In this document: positions 20,901 through 28,069 of the stretch, one piece after another
How positions within the stretch are numbered: position 1 is the stretch's first letter
Layout of the letters: each line of letters opens with the position of its first letter
NCBI GenBank assembly: GCA_024743405.1
Contig: JANSWP010000013.1
Coordinates: forward strand, 1 to 64,000
DNA length: 64,000 bases
Direction: 5' to 3'
DNA from: Bacteroidota bacterium
GTDB taxonomy: Bacteria; Bacteroidota; Bacteroidia; Chitinophagales; Saprospiraceae
Program-made: the position numbers and the translations under genes
Notes under the pieces: model-generated
Database searches by the model: none
Told to the model about the DNA's origin: nothing
What the model saw: only the letters and a program-made list of their open reading frames with translations

Positions 20901-21200
20901 CCCATTGTTGGTACAATTGCTTGGCACAACTTCAATCTCAATGGTTGTAGAGTTCGCAATAAATGCAAACCACTCATCATTATTTAATTGGAAAGGCCAA
21001 TTACAGCCAGGAAAAATTTGTGCGGTATTTGAATTATTTATGGTTGTGCAATATCCATCCAAACTATCGCAAAGAATGGGAGCATTTATGCAATTGTTTG
21101 CTGGCTCGGGGAACCCAACAGGTGGACACTGAGCCGAAAGATTTAGATAAAAAATAAGTACTAATAGGCAAGTGAGTAATAGTTGTATTGCTGCTCTCAT
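11976..21200 (-). CDS. Giant Ig/PKD-like repeat surface protein, T9SS type B
   Basis: The protein has 3074 residues. A signal peptide spans about 1-24 (ending LNLSAQ). An N-terminal Cys-rich domain (25-170) carries CDSLDGYC, NDEWFAFIANS and VYYFVVDGCAGD. A PKD-like module follows at about 175-270 (INGPTTVCENDVSNYTVNP). Then come about 30 tandem units of about 83 residues from roughly 318 to 2813. Each has an early Cys (…LxCxxxxxxLDxSxS), a W[ST]TxxGNIxSGxxTLxP core, GTYTLTxxNxxNGC near the end and a linker of the xEDxxPP type. The two Cys per unit could form an intradomain disulphide. A SprB-like domain (about 2815-2900) and a type B T9SS domain (about 2975-3074, IPNAFSPNSDGINDVF) close the protein. 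It is probably a cell-surface adhesin or gliding-type filament. Confidence 0.92.
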   Translation of the reverse strand: MRAAIQLLLTCLLVLIFYLNLSAQCPPVGFPEPANNCINAPILCDSLDGYCTTINNSNTAQIFPGCNWPFQLNNDEWFAFIANSTTIEIEVVPSNCTNNGNNQGLQAGIYSNCSGSNSSVMDVQCSCTTNTFTLYSDQYVVGQVYYFVVDGCAGDVCDFDVNVLIGSTVGNPPSPPGAINGPTTVCENDVSNYTVNPVTGATQYNWTLTPSIGFVDTSGTETAAITWNGGPGTAQLCVDVENLCFSNATNSCISIIVNPEAETLLAESVCDGDCFTVGTSTYCTSGSYSDNLLTSEGCDSIVKLDLIVIDVTSQITGDNLLTCNNGGIITLDGSGSTPSGITYNWTTSDGNIVGSNTGSTIDIDMGGTYELEVSYTQNGTTCTDNTSFTVTENNTPPTIDISPPDNLDCNFTTTTIDASGSSNGNQYNWSGPSIVSGQGTPTITVDGPGTYTVTLTNSQNGCTAEDMVTVSEDITPPNIVILPPEQLNCDVTTVTIDATGSDTGPNFTYNWSGGSIISGGNTLMPTVDGPGNYTLTITNSDNGCTAEESVQVSQDITPPPASVTTPGQLDCNNATLVIDGSGSGNGNSTFVWTTSGGGNIVSGGNTLMPTIDQPGTYTIEVTDGNNGCTNTASVTIGQDTNPPIVDAGPPQLIDCNSSSVNINGSVSGGNSFTINWSTPNGNIVSGGNTMNPTVDEPGTYTVVVTNDENGCTAEDSVTVTEDLNEPTAVIAPPEEVTCAIPNITLDGTGSSTGPPHTFNWSGPGIVSGGNTLTPTINAGGSYTLNVVNTQNGCTAEATINVPENTTPPPATIAIPPQLDCNNSAVTLDGTGSGNSNSTFNWSGPGIISGGNTLMPTVNASGTYTINVTDNDNGCTSSATITVVEDFSPPNVNAGADEVLNCFNPNSVILNGNGSNSGPGYNINWTTNDGNIVFGANTLTPTVDEPGTYTLTIINTNNGCSDTDEVMVTEDLEQPIVMAFGGGEVTCFTPLINLSGTGSSSGPGFNISWSGPGLFSGQGTLTPTVNAGGTYTLTITNTNNGCSDEASVTIGENLATPDADIFPANQIDCNNPTVTVDASNSVLIGNNTTIDWTTINGNILSGNNSLTPTVNGAGTYTLTLINQDNGCLDEASITVLEDTTLPTANAGNDQIMDCVNVTPFLNGGGSSSGPGITYQWSTIDGNIVFGANTQTPSIDAGGTYTILVTNTNNGCTAEDQVTVTEDNTPPYIEIVDPPFLDCYAFNGEMPLDGSNSDYNPNYTIFWTTIGGSFVSGENTLIPTINAPGSYTLFIINPFNGCSNDMTVNVSGDVDPPIAVLSPAETLNCDNETLLLDASQSSSPGNFSFTWSTMDGNIVSGSNTLTPVIDQTGTYIFTITNSINGCTDEASVTIDENFNYPDAEAGDDQTLGCTQPNLTLDGTLSSTGPEFDYIWTDLNGNTVATGTQTPTVGTAGTYTLTVINTNNGCTAADFVIINQDTDLPVIEVGAVEDVTCTTPSITIDASNSDQGNDFQFEWITTDGSFESGQNSLSPIVNTGGTYTLTITNVLSNCSSSQNIIVTEDNLPPDLTIADADLLNCANSDSDLNASTNINVSDLDIFWTTQNGNITGNTNTLNTTADAPGEYVLTLINLVNGCEIAETIIVNEDLDVPLAIAGDDEILTCDIDFIQLNGTSSSSGNPYINVWINENGDTLAENTLSPNVEFPGTYILTIYNEISECQASDTLIIEQDLNAPNVEIEVADTLTCGNLEFVLDASNSDSGTDLQVSWQTTNGNILSGDSTLTPQIDAPGTYVLTIFNTTNNCETSQQVTVNQDTINPIAEIIFPDTLDCDDLSIILNAENSGSIFDYNITWQTPNGNIISDTDTLSVEVDMPGDYTLNLVNEFNGCTAAATVNVAQDIEDPVAEAGGDLTILCTVPSVTLDGSQSSIGSVFEYSWTDANGMVISNEQSPNVSIAGNYNLTVINTQNGCLAIDSMTILQDDNLPNIEIATLNPLTCADQNIVIDASNSDNGAGITTTWQTVDGNIISGSDNLTPNIDQIGTYTLTIFNTNNGCSTTENVLITEDLTPPNPQIGLPDTLTCSTESLILDASNSGDETNFQISWTTSNGTIVSGDQSLNPEINAPGTYTLNLINVSNGCSESLDIDVIQDIEIPTADAGVNDLLTCSITTLELSGMGSGNAPVIYSWETTDGELLSGFNTPNPTIGQPGNYTLTITNTFNGCTETDEVFIDQDIISPPILIATPDLISCIDTIVNIDASGSISGIDYQIQWTTTDGIILSGDQTLTPSVGEVGTYNLTILNTQNGCESNQPIAVQEDISILTATIEPPQLLTCETLDINLISEGIGGNDLVYEWTTLDGNILSGNNTEMPNINEPGTYSVLITDSNNGCTAESQILVDQDILSPNADAGADDSVSCVDPEATLDGALSSVGTNIVYLWTTIDGNILSGDNTLNPIVDEGGIYSLLVTNIDNGCTATSTTEVEELSTLPQVSINFPDTLTCNVLSVELNSTVTGVDLSLFNIQWSTSDGNILTGANTLNPIVDANGTYILSIVNPQSADCTVTEQIVVPEDTDSPQPQIEATSILTCTFLTLDLDATNSTSSENFNIQWTTSNGNILTGANTLNPQIDDPGTYTLTLINNENGCSASQNVDIEEDVTPPIADASVEGELNCEEQQLNLDGLGSSQGPQFSYLWSTQNGIITSGQTTLQPVITGPGTYTLDVMNEDNGCDESDDVNVTQDIQDPIASAGNPAEINCETGEAYLIGSVTSTSTNIDFSWVSTNGTIISGQNTETPIVNGLGDYTLIVTNLDNGCTDESTVPVIENLPLGELESREPPCIDELGEITITNVMDGTPPYEYSFDNGATFSANNIGQNLTPGTYSIIVKDSKGCEFFEQIFIPAGLDPVLIMETEVQLQLGETYQVNVDLNFDESEISSIQWLPSEGLSCDNCLNPVISPTSNTAYQVIIRTQEECETTGNVTILVDKDARVYIPNAFSPNSDGINDVFMIYAADNNVSKIKSFLGFNRWGETVFEFRDFDPNDPKFGWNGKFRGEKMNAQVLVWFAEIEFIDGSVELFKGDVTLIR
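12760..20245 (-). repeat. About 30 in-frame tandem units of roughly 250 bp
   Basis: This is the coding repeat block of the giant T9SS type B protein. Units are diverged in most places, but some neighbours remain very similar at DNA level. One example is the pair around 13363-13410 and 13618-13665, which share GCCAGTAAGGATATTTCC-like stretches. That suggests growth by unequal recombination between adjacent units. Boundaries are approximate, and the count comes from reading the Cys-bearing unit starts. Confidence 0.8.
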
Positions 21201-21445
21201 GTGTAAGAATTTAACTGTTAAATATATTATTCCAACCTTCAGACAATTTGAAATAGAGACTTCTCTATTAAGACAACTGACCTAACTGAAAATAGCATAT
21301 TGTGTTCAATTTTTTTGTGATTTTTAGTTCAACTAGACGGATCTTTATTTATCGATCTTTACCTTTCTTTTCAAGTCTAGAAAATGTGAATAATATGTCT
21401 TTTATTTTTTATGGAAAAAGAAAAAAATGAACTTGGTGATAATTA
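21201..21445. other. Upstream region of the giant repeat gene
   Basis: This AT-rich region lies between the start of the giant leftward gene and mobile element copy C. It holds no convincing gene. A promoter for the giant gene must lie here, but I could not pick out a clear consensus. Long T runs are present around 21311 and 21403. Confidence 0.4.
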
Positions 21446-21603
21446 GAGACTTTTCAATTAATAACCTACACATTTCGCCTGTCCTTTTCCCTTTTCTCTT
21501 CGTTAAAATTTTTGACCATAGCACAGCTCTGCTAAAAAAAATGCCTCGACCAAAGAAAAAATAAACAGACCAAATTTGTATAGTTTTTTAATTGCGAAGT
21601 CTC
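21446..21603 (+). mobile_element. Miniature inverted-repeat element, copy C
   Basis: This 158-bp non-coding element has terminal inverted repeats: GAGACTTTTCAATTAA at the left matches the reverse complement of TTAATTGCGAAGTCTC at the right with two mismatches. A TTA direct duplication flanks it (21443-21445 and 21604-21606). Its internal sequence (AATAACCTAC near the left end, CGTTAAAA, then TGCCTCGAC) aligns with copies A and B. A short internal hairpin, TAGCA/TGCTA (21519-21534), sits where the other copies carry different hairpins. Confidence 0.75.
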
Positions 21604-21712
21604 TTAGTGGAATGATTGCCATCTGGTTTTAGTTAGTGAAAAGAGCGATTTAATGAAAAAAGATAGAACAACACTTTAAAATTGATTTGATTTTTTGGGG
21701 CATCAGGATTCT

Positions 21713-22822
21713 CTATTCTGATATCGTGATTTTTTGAGTAATGATTTTTTCCGTTGTTGTTATTTTTAAGAAATATATCCCAACGGGGATCGATTGAAAA
21801 ACTAGTTCAATAGATTCATTTGTTTTCATTTGTTGGAAAAAATTTTCCATCGAATATCCAGTTGAATTGAATAACTCTATACGATGAATGACCTGATTTT
21901 TTGATTCAATCCAAATGTTACGGTTGGCTGGGTTAGGGTAAATTTTCAATTTCGAAAATTCTTCATTTTGCGTGAAATTAATGATATCATCATTTAGTAT
22001 AGTGATATCAATCGTGTCAGCGAAGACAATGGTTTCGGATAATGTATCATTTAATAGTTTAACATCTTCAAGCCATATTTGTGTTTCAATACTTGGCTCT
22101 TGTAACCCAACAACATGATCTTCAATTACAATGAAAAAATTACCTAAAGCTCCAAAACCATTGACATTTCCATTGTTTTTTCGGGTTATGCCTACATCGA
22201 CTCGTCCGCTCACAGGATCTTGGATGAAAAAGTCCACTGTTTCAATATCAGAACCTATCCAACTATTATTATCAAGTAAAAAACTTCCGCCTCCGAAATT
22301 TGGGCTAAAAATGGTAGGATCATAAACAACGGTAAAAGCGAGTCCAAAAAAATCATTAATAGGTAGTGCTTCTGTACCAAGATTAACGCTTAAAACAATA
22401 GGGTTCCCTTCAATAACTTGGGAGGTATTTGAAGTAAGAAAGAGTGGTTGATTAATTCCTTCAATTCCTTGATTGAATACATCTGTAGTGACTACATTGT
22501 GCGTTTTATTATAGTTTAAAATAATTGGAAAAGCATCCTCAAATTCAACTTCTCCGTCTCCATCACAATCTCCAAAAGCATGATTGACCCCATTTGGAAA
22601 ATTATTTGGCCATAAATCCATCAGGTTTTTGTTTTCCCATTGAGTGCCCTGTTGACCTGGTTGTCTCGCTGGTCCTTTATCATTATAAACGGAGCCGTAC
22701 CATAATAAATCGACATTATTAGTGATCCCATTATTATTTACATCTCCAGGCCAAATTTGAGCTGATGAGACGATACTCAAGCCACAAAAATAAAGGCATA
22801 TAGAAATTCTAAGAAAATTCAT
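21713..22822 (-). CDS. Secreted protein with dockerin-like and cohesin-like modules, T9SS type A
   Basis: The protein has 369 residues, with a signal peptide at about 1-21 (ending SSAQ). Residues 24-115 hold two dockerin-type, calcium-loop-like repeats (PGDVNNNGITNNVDLLWYG and GDCDGDGEVEFEDAFPIILN). Residues about 120-270 look like a cohesin-type beta-sandwich (PIVLSVNLG, FGLAFTVVYDPTIF, GNFFIVIEDHV). Residues about 290-369 are a T9SS type A sorting domain (KIYPNPANRNIWIES, GIYFLKITTTEKIITQKITI). Such modules in Bacteroidota surface proteins are usually not cellulosomal, and the function is unknown. Confidence 0.8.
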   Translation of the reverse strand: MNFLRISICLYFCGLSIVSSAQIWPGDVNNNGITNNVDLLWYGSVYNDKGPARQPGQQGTQWENKNLMDLWPNNFPNGVNHAFGDCDGDGEVEFEDAFPIILNYNKTHNVVTTDVFNQGIEGINQPLFLTSNTSQVIEGNPIVLSVNLGTEALPINDFFGLAFTVVYDPTIFSPNFGGGSFLLDNNSWIGSDIETVDFFIQDPVSGRVDVGITRKNNGNVNGFGALGNFFIVIEDHVVGLQEPSIETQIWLEDVKLLNDTLSETIVFADTIDITILNDDIINFTQNEEFSKLKIYPNPANRNIWIESKNQVIHRIELFNSTGYSMENFFQQMKTNESIELVFQSIPVGIYFLKITTTEKIITQKITISE

Positions 22823-23153
22823 TTATCAAAATTTATTAAGGTAGGTTGGTTTTATTCAACTACACTTACCTCCAGTTTACAAAACCTAATAAATACTAAC
22901 CCATCTAAGCAAAGTAATTTGCCAATTTCGAAAATACAAATTTGAGTTAATAATGAGGCTACAGTTTAGATAAGAAATCAATTTTTTTTTTGAATAAAAA
23001 TGGTTTAATTTTTTGAATACGTTTGATAAGAATTTGATAATTAATTAATTGTGGTTTTTTTACCGAGATAAAAAACGGAAAAAGTCAAAAAAAAAATGAC
23101 TTTATTTTTAAGTAGATTCCATAAAAAATGCCATTATTGTCAAAAATTGAACA
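22823..23153. other. Divergent intergenic region with 11-bp phased repeats
   Basis: This AT-rich region lies between two divergent genes, and no small gene was seen. TTTGATAA occurs twice as a direct repeat (23022-23029 and 23033-23040), one helical turn apart. That could be a regulator binding site for the rightward gene. Homopolymer T (about 22980-22991) and A (about 23084-23095) tracts flank it. Confidence 0.35.
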
Positions 23154-24557
23154 ATGGAGAAAAGTAAACTAATCCAAGTGTTAAAAACATTTAGCACTTC
23201 TGAATTACGGGAATTTAAAGATTTTGTAGCATCGCCTTTTTTTAATAAAAACCAAGAGTTAATTCTTTTTTATGGATACATTAAAAAAAATGCTCCTTCG
23301 TTCTCCTTGAAAAAAATAAAAAAAGAGGTAGTATACCAAACTGTTTTTCCAAATCAAAATTATGATGAAAAGCACCTAAAATACTTAATGAGTTTCTTAT
23401 TGAAATTGGCTGAAGAATTCATTGGATTGAAAAAATATCAATCCAATAAGATCAGATTAAAATACAATATTTTAGAGGCCTGCATTGATCGGAAATTAGA
23501 TAAGAGTTATGCAGATATTTACCGAAAAGCTACCAAAGAGTTAGAAAATCATCCATACCGAGATACCAATTTCTATTTTGAAAAACATTTATTAGCGGAG
23601 GTAGGAAATCGTTATTTAGGGAAAAAGAATGTTCGAAAATTTAATGAAAAATTACGGGAAATTGCAGACAATTTTGACTTTTATTATTTGGGTAAAAAGC
23701 TCAAATTAACTTGCGAAATGCTAAATCAAAAGAAGTTTTTGTCTGGCGATTATCATTCCAATATGTTAGAGGAACTTCAAAATTATTTGCAAAAGTTTCC
23801 TTATGAAGATGTACCAATAATTACGGTTTATTTAACTATTTTAAAAACTTTGACTCACGAAGATAATATCGCACATTTTGAAAAGTTGAAATCAGATTTA
23901 AATACCTATTCTAACCTTTTTGAAGTGGAGGAAATGAAACAAATTTATATTCATACGATTAATTATTGCATTCGAAAAATCCGGCAAAAAGAGGAGCGTT
24001 TTGTTGAAGAAGCCCTGAATTTATATATGAATGGAATCGAAACTAAGTTGCTTTTTGAAGGAGACTTTCTTTCTCCTTGGACTTATAATAATATAATTAA
24101 ATTAGGTCTTCGATTAGGTCGATATGACTGGACAGAAACCGCCATAAAAACTTATCATACAGCTTTGGAAGAGCCCTTTAGAGACAGTGCTTTTAATTAT
24201 AGTCTTGCAGATTTATACTATCATAAACAAGACTTCAATAAAGCACTTTTACATCTTCGAGAAGTCGAATATTCAGATATTTTTTTTGCGCTTGATGCGA
24301 AAGTGATGTTATTGAAAATTTATTTTGAAAAATCAGAGAAAGAAGCACTTCATTCATTAATTATTTCTTTTAAAACCTATCTTAAACGCAATAAACTAAT
24401 CTCGAATACCATGCGTGAAACTTACCTAAATTTTACCATCCTCCTCGCTCAATTAGATAAGAATCAATTTCATCCAATTACGGATTTAAAAGAAAAGATA
24501 ATAAACTCAGAGTTGTTGGTGGATAGAAAATGGTTGTTAGAACAGTTGAAGGTATAG
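23154..24557 (+). CDS. Hypothetical helical-repeat protein
   Basis: I recognise no named family. The 467-residue protein has no signal peptide and is rich in Lys, Glu, Leu and Tyr. It appears wholly alpha-helical. The N-terminal third begins with ELREFKDFVASPFFNKNQEL, and the C-terminal half has TPR-like pairs (for example DSAFNYSLADLYYHKQDFNK followed by ALLHLREVEYSD). A cytoplasmic scaffold role is possible but unsupported. The gene lies 95 bp upstream of rarA on the same strand, so the two may be co-transcribed, though an AT-rich gap and a weak inverted repeat (TAGGAATT/AATTCCTA, 24555-24597) separate them. Confidence 0.75.
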   Translation: MEKSKLIQVLKTFSTSELREFKDFVASPFFNKNQELILFYGYIKKNAPSFSLKKIKKEVVYQTVFPNQNYDEKHLKYLMSFLLKLAEEFIGLKKYQSNKIRLKYNILEACIDRKLDKSYADIYRKATKELENHPYRDTNFYFEKHLLAEVGNRYLGKKNVRKFNEKLREIADNFDFYYLGKKLKLTCEMLNQKKFLSGDYHSNMLEELQNYLQKFPYEDVPIITVYLTILKTLTHEDNIAHFEKLKSDLNTYSNLFEVEEMKQIYIHTINYCIRKIRQKEERFVEEALNLYMNGIETKLLFEGDFLSPWTYNNIIKLGLRLGRYDWTETAIKTYHTALEEPFRDSAFNYSLADLYYHKQDFNKALLHLREVEYSDIFFALDAKVMLLKIYFEKSEKEALHSLIISFKTYLKRNKLISNTMRETYLNFTILLAQLDKNQFHPITDLKEKIINSELLVDRKWLLEQLKV

Positions 24558-24652
24558 GAATTCGATTTTTTAATGAAGGGGTATAAGAAATTCCTAACAA
24601 CATTTAAACAAGCTGTTGTTTTACTTTTATTATTTTTAGTCAATTACCATTT

Positions 24653-25927
24653 ATGAAACCACTTGCAGAAAGAATGCGCCCTACGATTTTGGATGAATAT
24701 ATTGGTCAGAATCACCTTGTTGGCAAAGGGGCTGTTTTGAGACAAGCCATCGACTCAGGAAAAATCCCTTCATTTATTTTATGGGGACCTCCAGGTGTTG
24801 GAAAGACTACATTGGCGAGTATTATTGCGAATCAGTTAGAAAGACCTTTTTATACTTTAAGTGCCATCAATTCGGGTGTGAAAGATATCCGAGAAACTAT
24901 AGAGAAAGCGAAAAAACAACAGTTCTTTAACCGCCCTAATCCAATCCTTTTTATTGATGAGATTCATCGTTTTTCCAAATCTCAACAAGACTCTCTTTTA
25001 GGTGCTGTTGAAAAAGGGATCATTACCTTAATAGGGGCGACTACAGAAAATCCTTCATTTGAGGTTATTTCTGCGTTACTTTCTCGAAGCCAAGTCTATG
25101 TTTTGCAGCCATTAGCGAAAGCTGAATTAATTAAAATGGTAGATACAGCGATTGAAAAGGATGAGTACCTAGCCAAACTCGATATCGAGATTAAAGAATA
25201 TGACGCCTTATTAAAATATTCAGGCGGAGATGGACGAAAGCTATATAATATTTTAGAATTAGTGACCAATTATGGCGAAAAGGAAGAAAAATTGGTCATT
25301 ACAAATGATTCAGTGACTCAAAAAATTCAACAAAATATTGCATCTTATGACAAAGGAGGGGAGCAACATTATGACATAGCATCAGCCTTTATAAAATCCA
25401 TTAGAGGAAGTGACCCCAATGCAACTGTTTATTGGTTGGCTAGAATGATTGAAGGAGGAGAGGATATTAAGTTTATTGCACGTCGAATGGTTATTTCGGC
25501 ATCAGAGGATATTGGATTGGCCAATCCAAACGCTTTATTGATGGCAACGACAGCCTTTCAGGCGGCACAAATGATAGGTTTACCAGAAGCAAGAATTATT
25601 CTTTCACAAGCTGCTATTTACCTTGCGACTTCACCTAAAAGTAATACTTCCTATATGGCAATAAGAAAAGCTCAGAAGGCTGTCAGGGAATCTGGGAGTT
25701 TATCGGTTCCTTTGGCTATTCGAAATGCACCCACAAAGTTGATGAAAGATTTAGATTATGGGAAGAATTACCAATATGCTCATGATTTTGAAAATAATTT
25801 TGTGTCATTAGAATTTATGCCAGAAGAAATAAAAGGCACTAAATTTTGGGAACCAGGAAAGAACACAACTGAGGAAAAAATTAGACAAAAGATGAAAGGG
25901 TTTTGGAAAGAGAAGTATAATTATTGA
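24653..25927 (+). CDS. rarA: Replication-associated recombination protein A
   Basis: RarA/MgsA is an AAA+ ATPase related to clamp loaders that acts at stalled replication forks. The protein has 424 residues, the usual length. Walker A is GPPGVGKTT (45-53), Walker B is LFIDEIHRF with D102-E103, and the sensor region follows as IGATTENPSFE. The C-terminal tetramerisation region (about 230-424) contains DIASAFIKSIRGSDPNATVY and RRMVISASEDIGLANP, which are family signatures. No frameshift or missing key residue was seen. It acts in the cytoplasm. Confidence 0.96.
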   Translation: MKPLAERMRPTILDEYIGQNHLVGKGAVLRQAIDSGKIPSFILWGPPGVGKTTLASIIANQLERPFYTLSAINSGVKDIRETIEKAKKQQFFNRPNPILFIDEIHRFSKSQQDSLLGAVEKGIITLIGATTENPSFEVISALLSRSQVYVLQPLAKAELIKMVDTAIEKDEYLAKLDIEIKEYDALLKYSGGDGRKLYNILELVTNYGEKEEKLVITNDSVTQKIQQNIASYDKGGEQHYDIASAFIKSIRGSDPNATVYWLARMIEGGEDIKFIARRMVISASEDIGLANPNALLMATTAFQAAQMIGLPEARIILSQAAIYLATSPKSNTSYMAIRKAQKAVRESGSLSVPLAIRNAPTKLMKDLDYGKNYQYAHDFENNFVSLEFMPEEIKGTKFWEPGKNTTEEKIRQKMKGFWKEKYNY

Positions 25928-26140
25928 AGATTTTAATAATAGTTTCTTTTTTTTATAAGAAAAAATTTAAAGGGTCATTAAACCTAGGATAGTTTTATAA
26001 GTCTACTTCTCAAATTTTTTAAATCCCCTTCTGATCAAGAATCCTCATAAAATGAGTAATTTAATTTTGTATGAGAACTTAAACAACCCCGAATGCTAAA
26101 TTTAAAATATATTTGTAAATCATAAACTAAATCCGAAAAT

Positions 26141-27829
26141 ATGGATAGGAGAACAACCCTTACAACGCTTTTTGGGCGAAATCAAAAGTCTTCTACAGAG
26201 AATATCACTCAAGCACTTTCAACATCAAGTATGACCGAAATGACGGTCAATTCTGGACTTGAACCGTATCTAGGCCCTTTCGAATTCGAACAGGCAGCGC
26301 ATCTTTTGCGACGTTCCACTTTTGGTCCAACTTATGCTCAAATTAAGGCCTCTAAGGATCAAGGATTAGAAGCGACGGTAAATCAGTTATTTGAATTCAA
26401 ACCTTCACCTGAACCGCCAATTAATTATTCATCTCAAAATGATCCAAATGTTGCAATTGGTGAAACTTGGATCAATGCGCCCTATTCCACAACCGTCAAT
26501 TTGTTAGCTTATCGAAACCAGTCTTTAAGAGCTTGGACGATTGGAAATATGATTAATGAAGGCACTTCGATTCAAGAAAAAATGGTTCTTTTTTGGCATA
26601 ATCATTTTGTGACAGCAGAGGTAAATGATCCAAAATTCAGGTATAAGAATATAGAATTATTTAGGGAGTTTGCATGGGGTGATTTTAAAGAATTGACGAA
26701 AAGGGTAACTGTTGATCCAACTATGCTTCGATATTTAAACGGTAGACAAAATACAGCTGTTTCCCCCAATGAAAATTATGCTCGAGAGTTGTTGGAGCTC
26801 TTTACTATTGGAAAAGGGGAGGCAGTAGGACAAGGTGATTATACAAATTATACAGAGGATGATGTCGTTCAAATGGCAAGGGTACTTACTGGATGGCAGG
26901 ATGTAGGTTTTGGTACTATTAATCCTGACCTAGAGGTGGGGTCAATTTTCCGACCAAATAGGCACGATAATGAGGCAAAAGTTCTTTCTCATCGATTTGA
27001 TAATCAGGTGATTACTGATATGGGAGCAAATGAATATGCTCACTTAATTGATATCATTTTTGAAAAAGATGAAGTGGCTCGATTTATTTCTAGAAAGCTT
27101 TATCGATGGTTTGTTTATTACGTCATTAATGATGATATCGAAGCGAATATTATTGAGCCCATGGCCCAAATTCTAATACAAAATGATTACAATATTCAGC
27201 CAGCGTTAGAAGCTTTATTAAGTAGTGAACACTTTTTCGATATGCTGAATGTAGGACCAATGATTAAAAATCCGATTGATTTTTTAATGTCGACTTTAAA
27301 GCAAACAGAGGTGGAATTTCCTAATAATGTTCTTTTAGCAAATCGTTTTTGGTGGCAAATATTCCGGGTTTTACCTGCGATGCAAATGGAGTATTACAAT
27401 CCTCCTAGTGTAGCTGGTTGGAAAGCTTATTATCAGGAACCTATGTTTTATCGGATGTGGATAAATTCTACCACGCTTCCATTGCGTCAGCAATTATCAA
27501 ACTTAATGTTATTTGACGGAGTTGTACAGGGTGATTTTCAAATAATTATTGAACCATTAGAATTAGTAGAATCATTAGATGATCCTTTCGATCCTAATAA
27601 TCTAATTAAGGAATTTGGTAATCTATTTTTTCCTAATTCAGTAACTGATGATCAAGTGGATATTTTAAAAGAAATACTAATACCTGGTTTGCCAGACTTT
27701 GAATGGACGGTTGAATATGGAAATTACATAGCTGACCCAACTAATGAGGACAAGAAAGTGGCGGTAGAAAATAAACTTAAATTTCTTTTGCAAGGCATGA
27801 TGAGTATGCCTGAATTTTATTTGAGTTAG
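26141..27829 (+). CDS. DUF1800 family protein
   Basis: The 562-residue protein starts MDRRTTLTTLFGRNQ; no hydrophobic signal core follows, so secretion is not obvious. DUF1800 landmarks are AAHLLRRSTFGPTYAQ near residue 52, EKMVLFWHNHFVTAE, SPNENYARELLELFTIGKGE and VVQMARVLTGWQ. The family function is undefined. Genes for DUF1800 and DUF1501 proteins are commonly paired, as here. A mobile element (copy D) lies between the two genes and overlaps this stop codon: the last G of the TAG at 27827-27829 is the first base of the element. Confidence 0.93.
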   Translation: MDRRTTLTTLFGRNQKSSTENITQALSTSSMTEMTVNSGLEPYLGPFEFEQAAHLLRRSTFGPTYAQIKASKDQGLEATVNQLFEFKPSPEPPINYSSQNDPNVAIGETWINAPYSTTVNLLAYRNQSLRAWTIGNMINEGTSIQEKMVLFWHNHFVTAEVNDPKFRYKNIELFREFAWGDFKELTKRVTVDPTMLRYLNGRQNTAVSPNENYARELLELFTIGKGEAVGQGDYTNYTEDDVVQMARVLTGWQDVGFGTINPDLEVGSIFRPNRHDNEAKVLSHRFDNQVITDMGANEYAHLIDIIFEKDEVARFISRKLYRWFVYYVINDDIEANIIEPMAQILIQNDYNIQPALEALLSSEHFFDMLNVGPMIKNPIDFLMSTLKQTEVEFPNNVLLANRFWWQIFRVLPAMQMEYYNPPSVAGWKAYYQEPMFYRMWINSTTLPLRQQLSNLMLFDGVVQGDFQIIIEPLELVESLDDPFDPNNLIKEFGNLFFPNSVTDDQVDILKEILIPGLPDFEWTVEYGNYIADPTNEDKKVAVENKLKFLLQGMMSMPEFYLS

Positions 27830-27987
27830 TAATGGTAAAACAATAACTACGTCGTTTTGTGAATGGCTCTTTTGGTGGTATACTTCGTTAAAAAGCCTCG
27901 CTGAAGCGCTGCTTCATCTGCATTTTTTGCCTCGTCTATCACCAAAATATCTTATTCAAATACGGGAACTTATTATTTCACCATTAC
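27829..27987 (+). mobile_element. Miniature inverted-repeat element, copy D
   Basis: This is a 159-bp element. The terminal inverted repeats are GTAATGGTAAAACAATAACT at the left and the reverse complement of GTAATGGTGAAATAATAAGT at the right, three mismatches in 20. A TTA direct duplication flanks it (27826-27828 and 27988-27990). The interior shares CTTCGTTAAAAA and TTTTTTGCCTCG with the other copies. The internal hairpin TGAAGC-GCT-GCTTCA occupies 27902-27916. The element splits the DUF1800-DUF1501 gene pair without altering either reading frame. Confidence 0.8.
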
Positions 27988-28069
27988 TTAGGGACTTCGC
28001 TGGAAAAAAAATTTGAAATCGTAAAGCTAATTTTTGTTCAAGTACTTACTCAAAATTAATCTTACAAAA

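Noticed and set aside
12000-21150. Several open frames of 60-90 codons on the plus strand inside the giant type B gene
   Set aside because: They are antisense shadows of a repetitive coding region. They recur in register with the repeat units and show no start-site or domain support.
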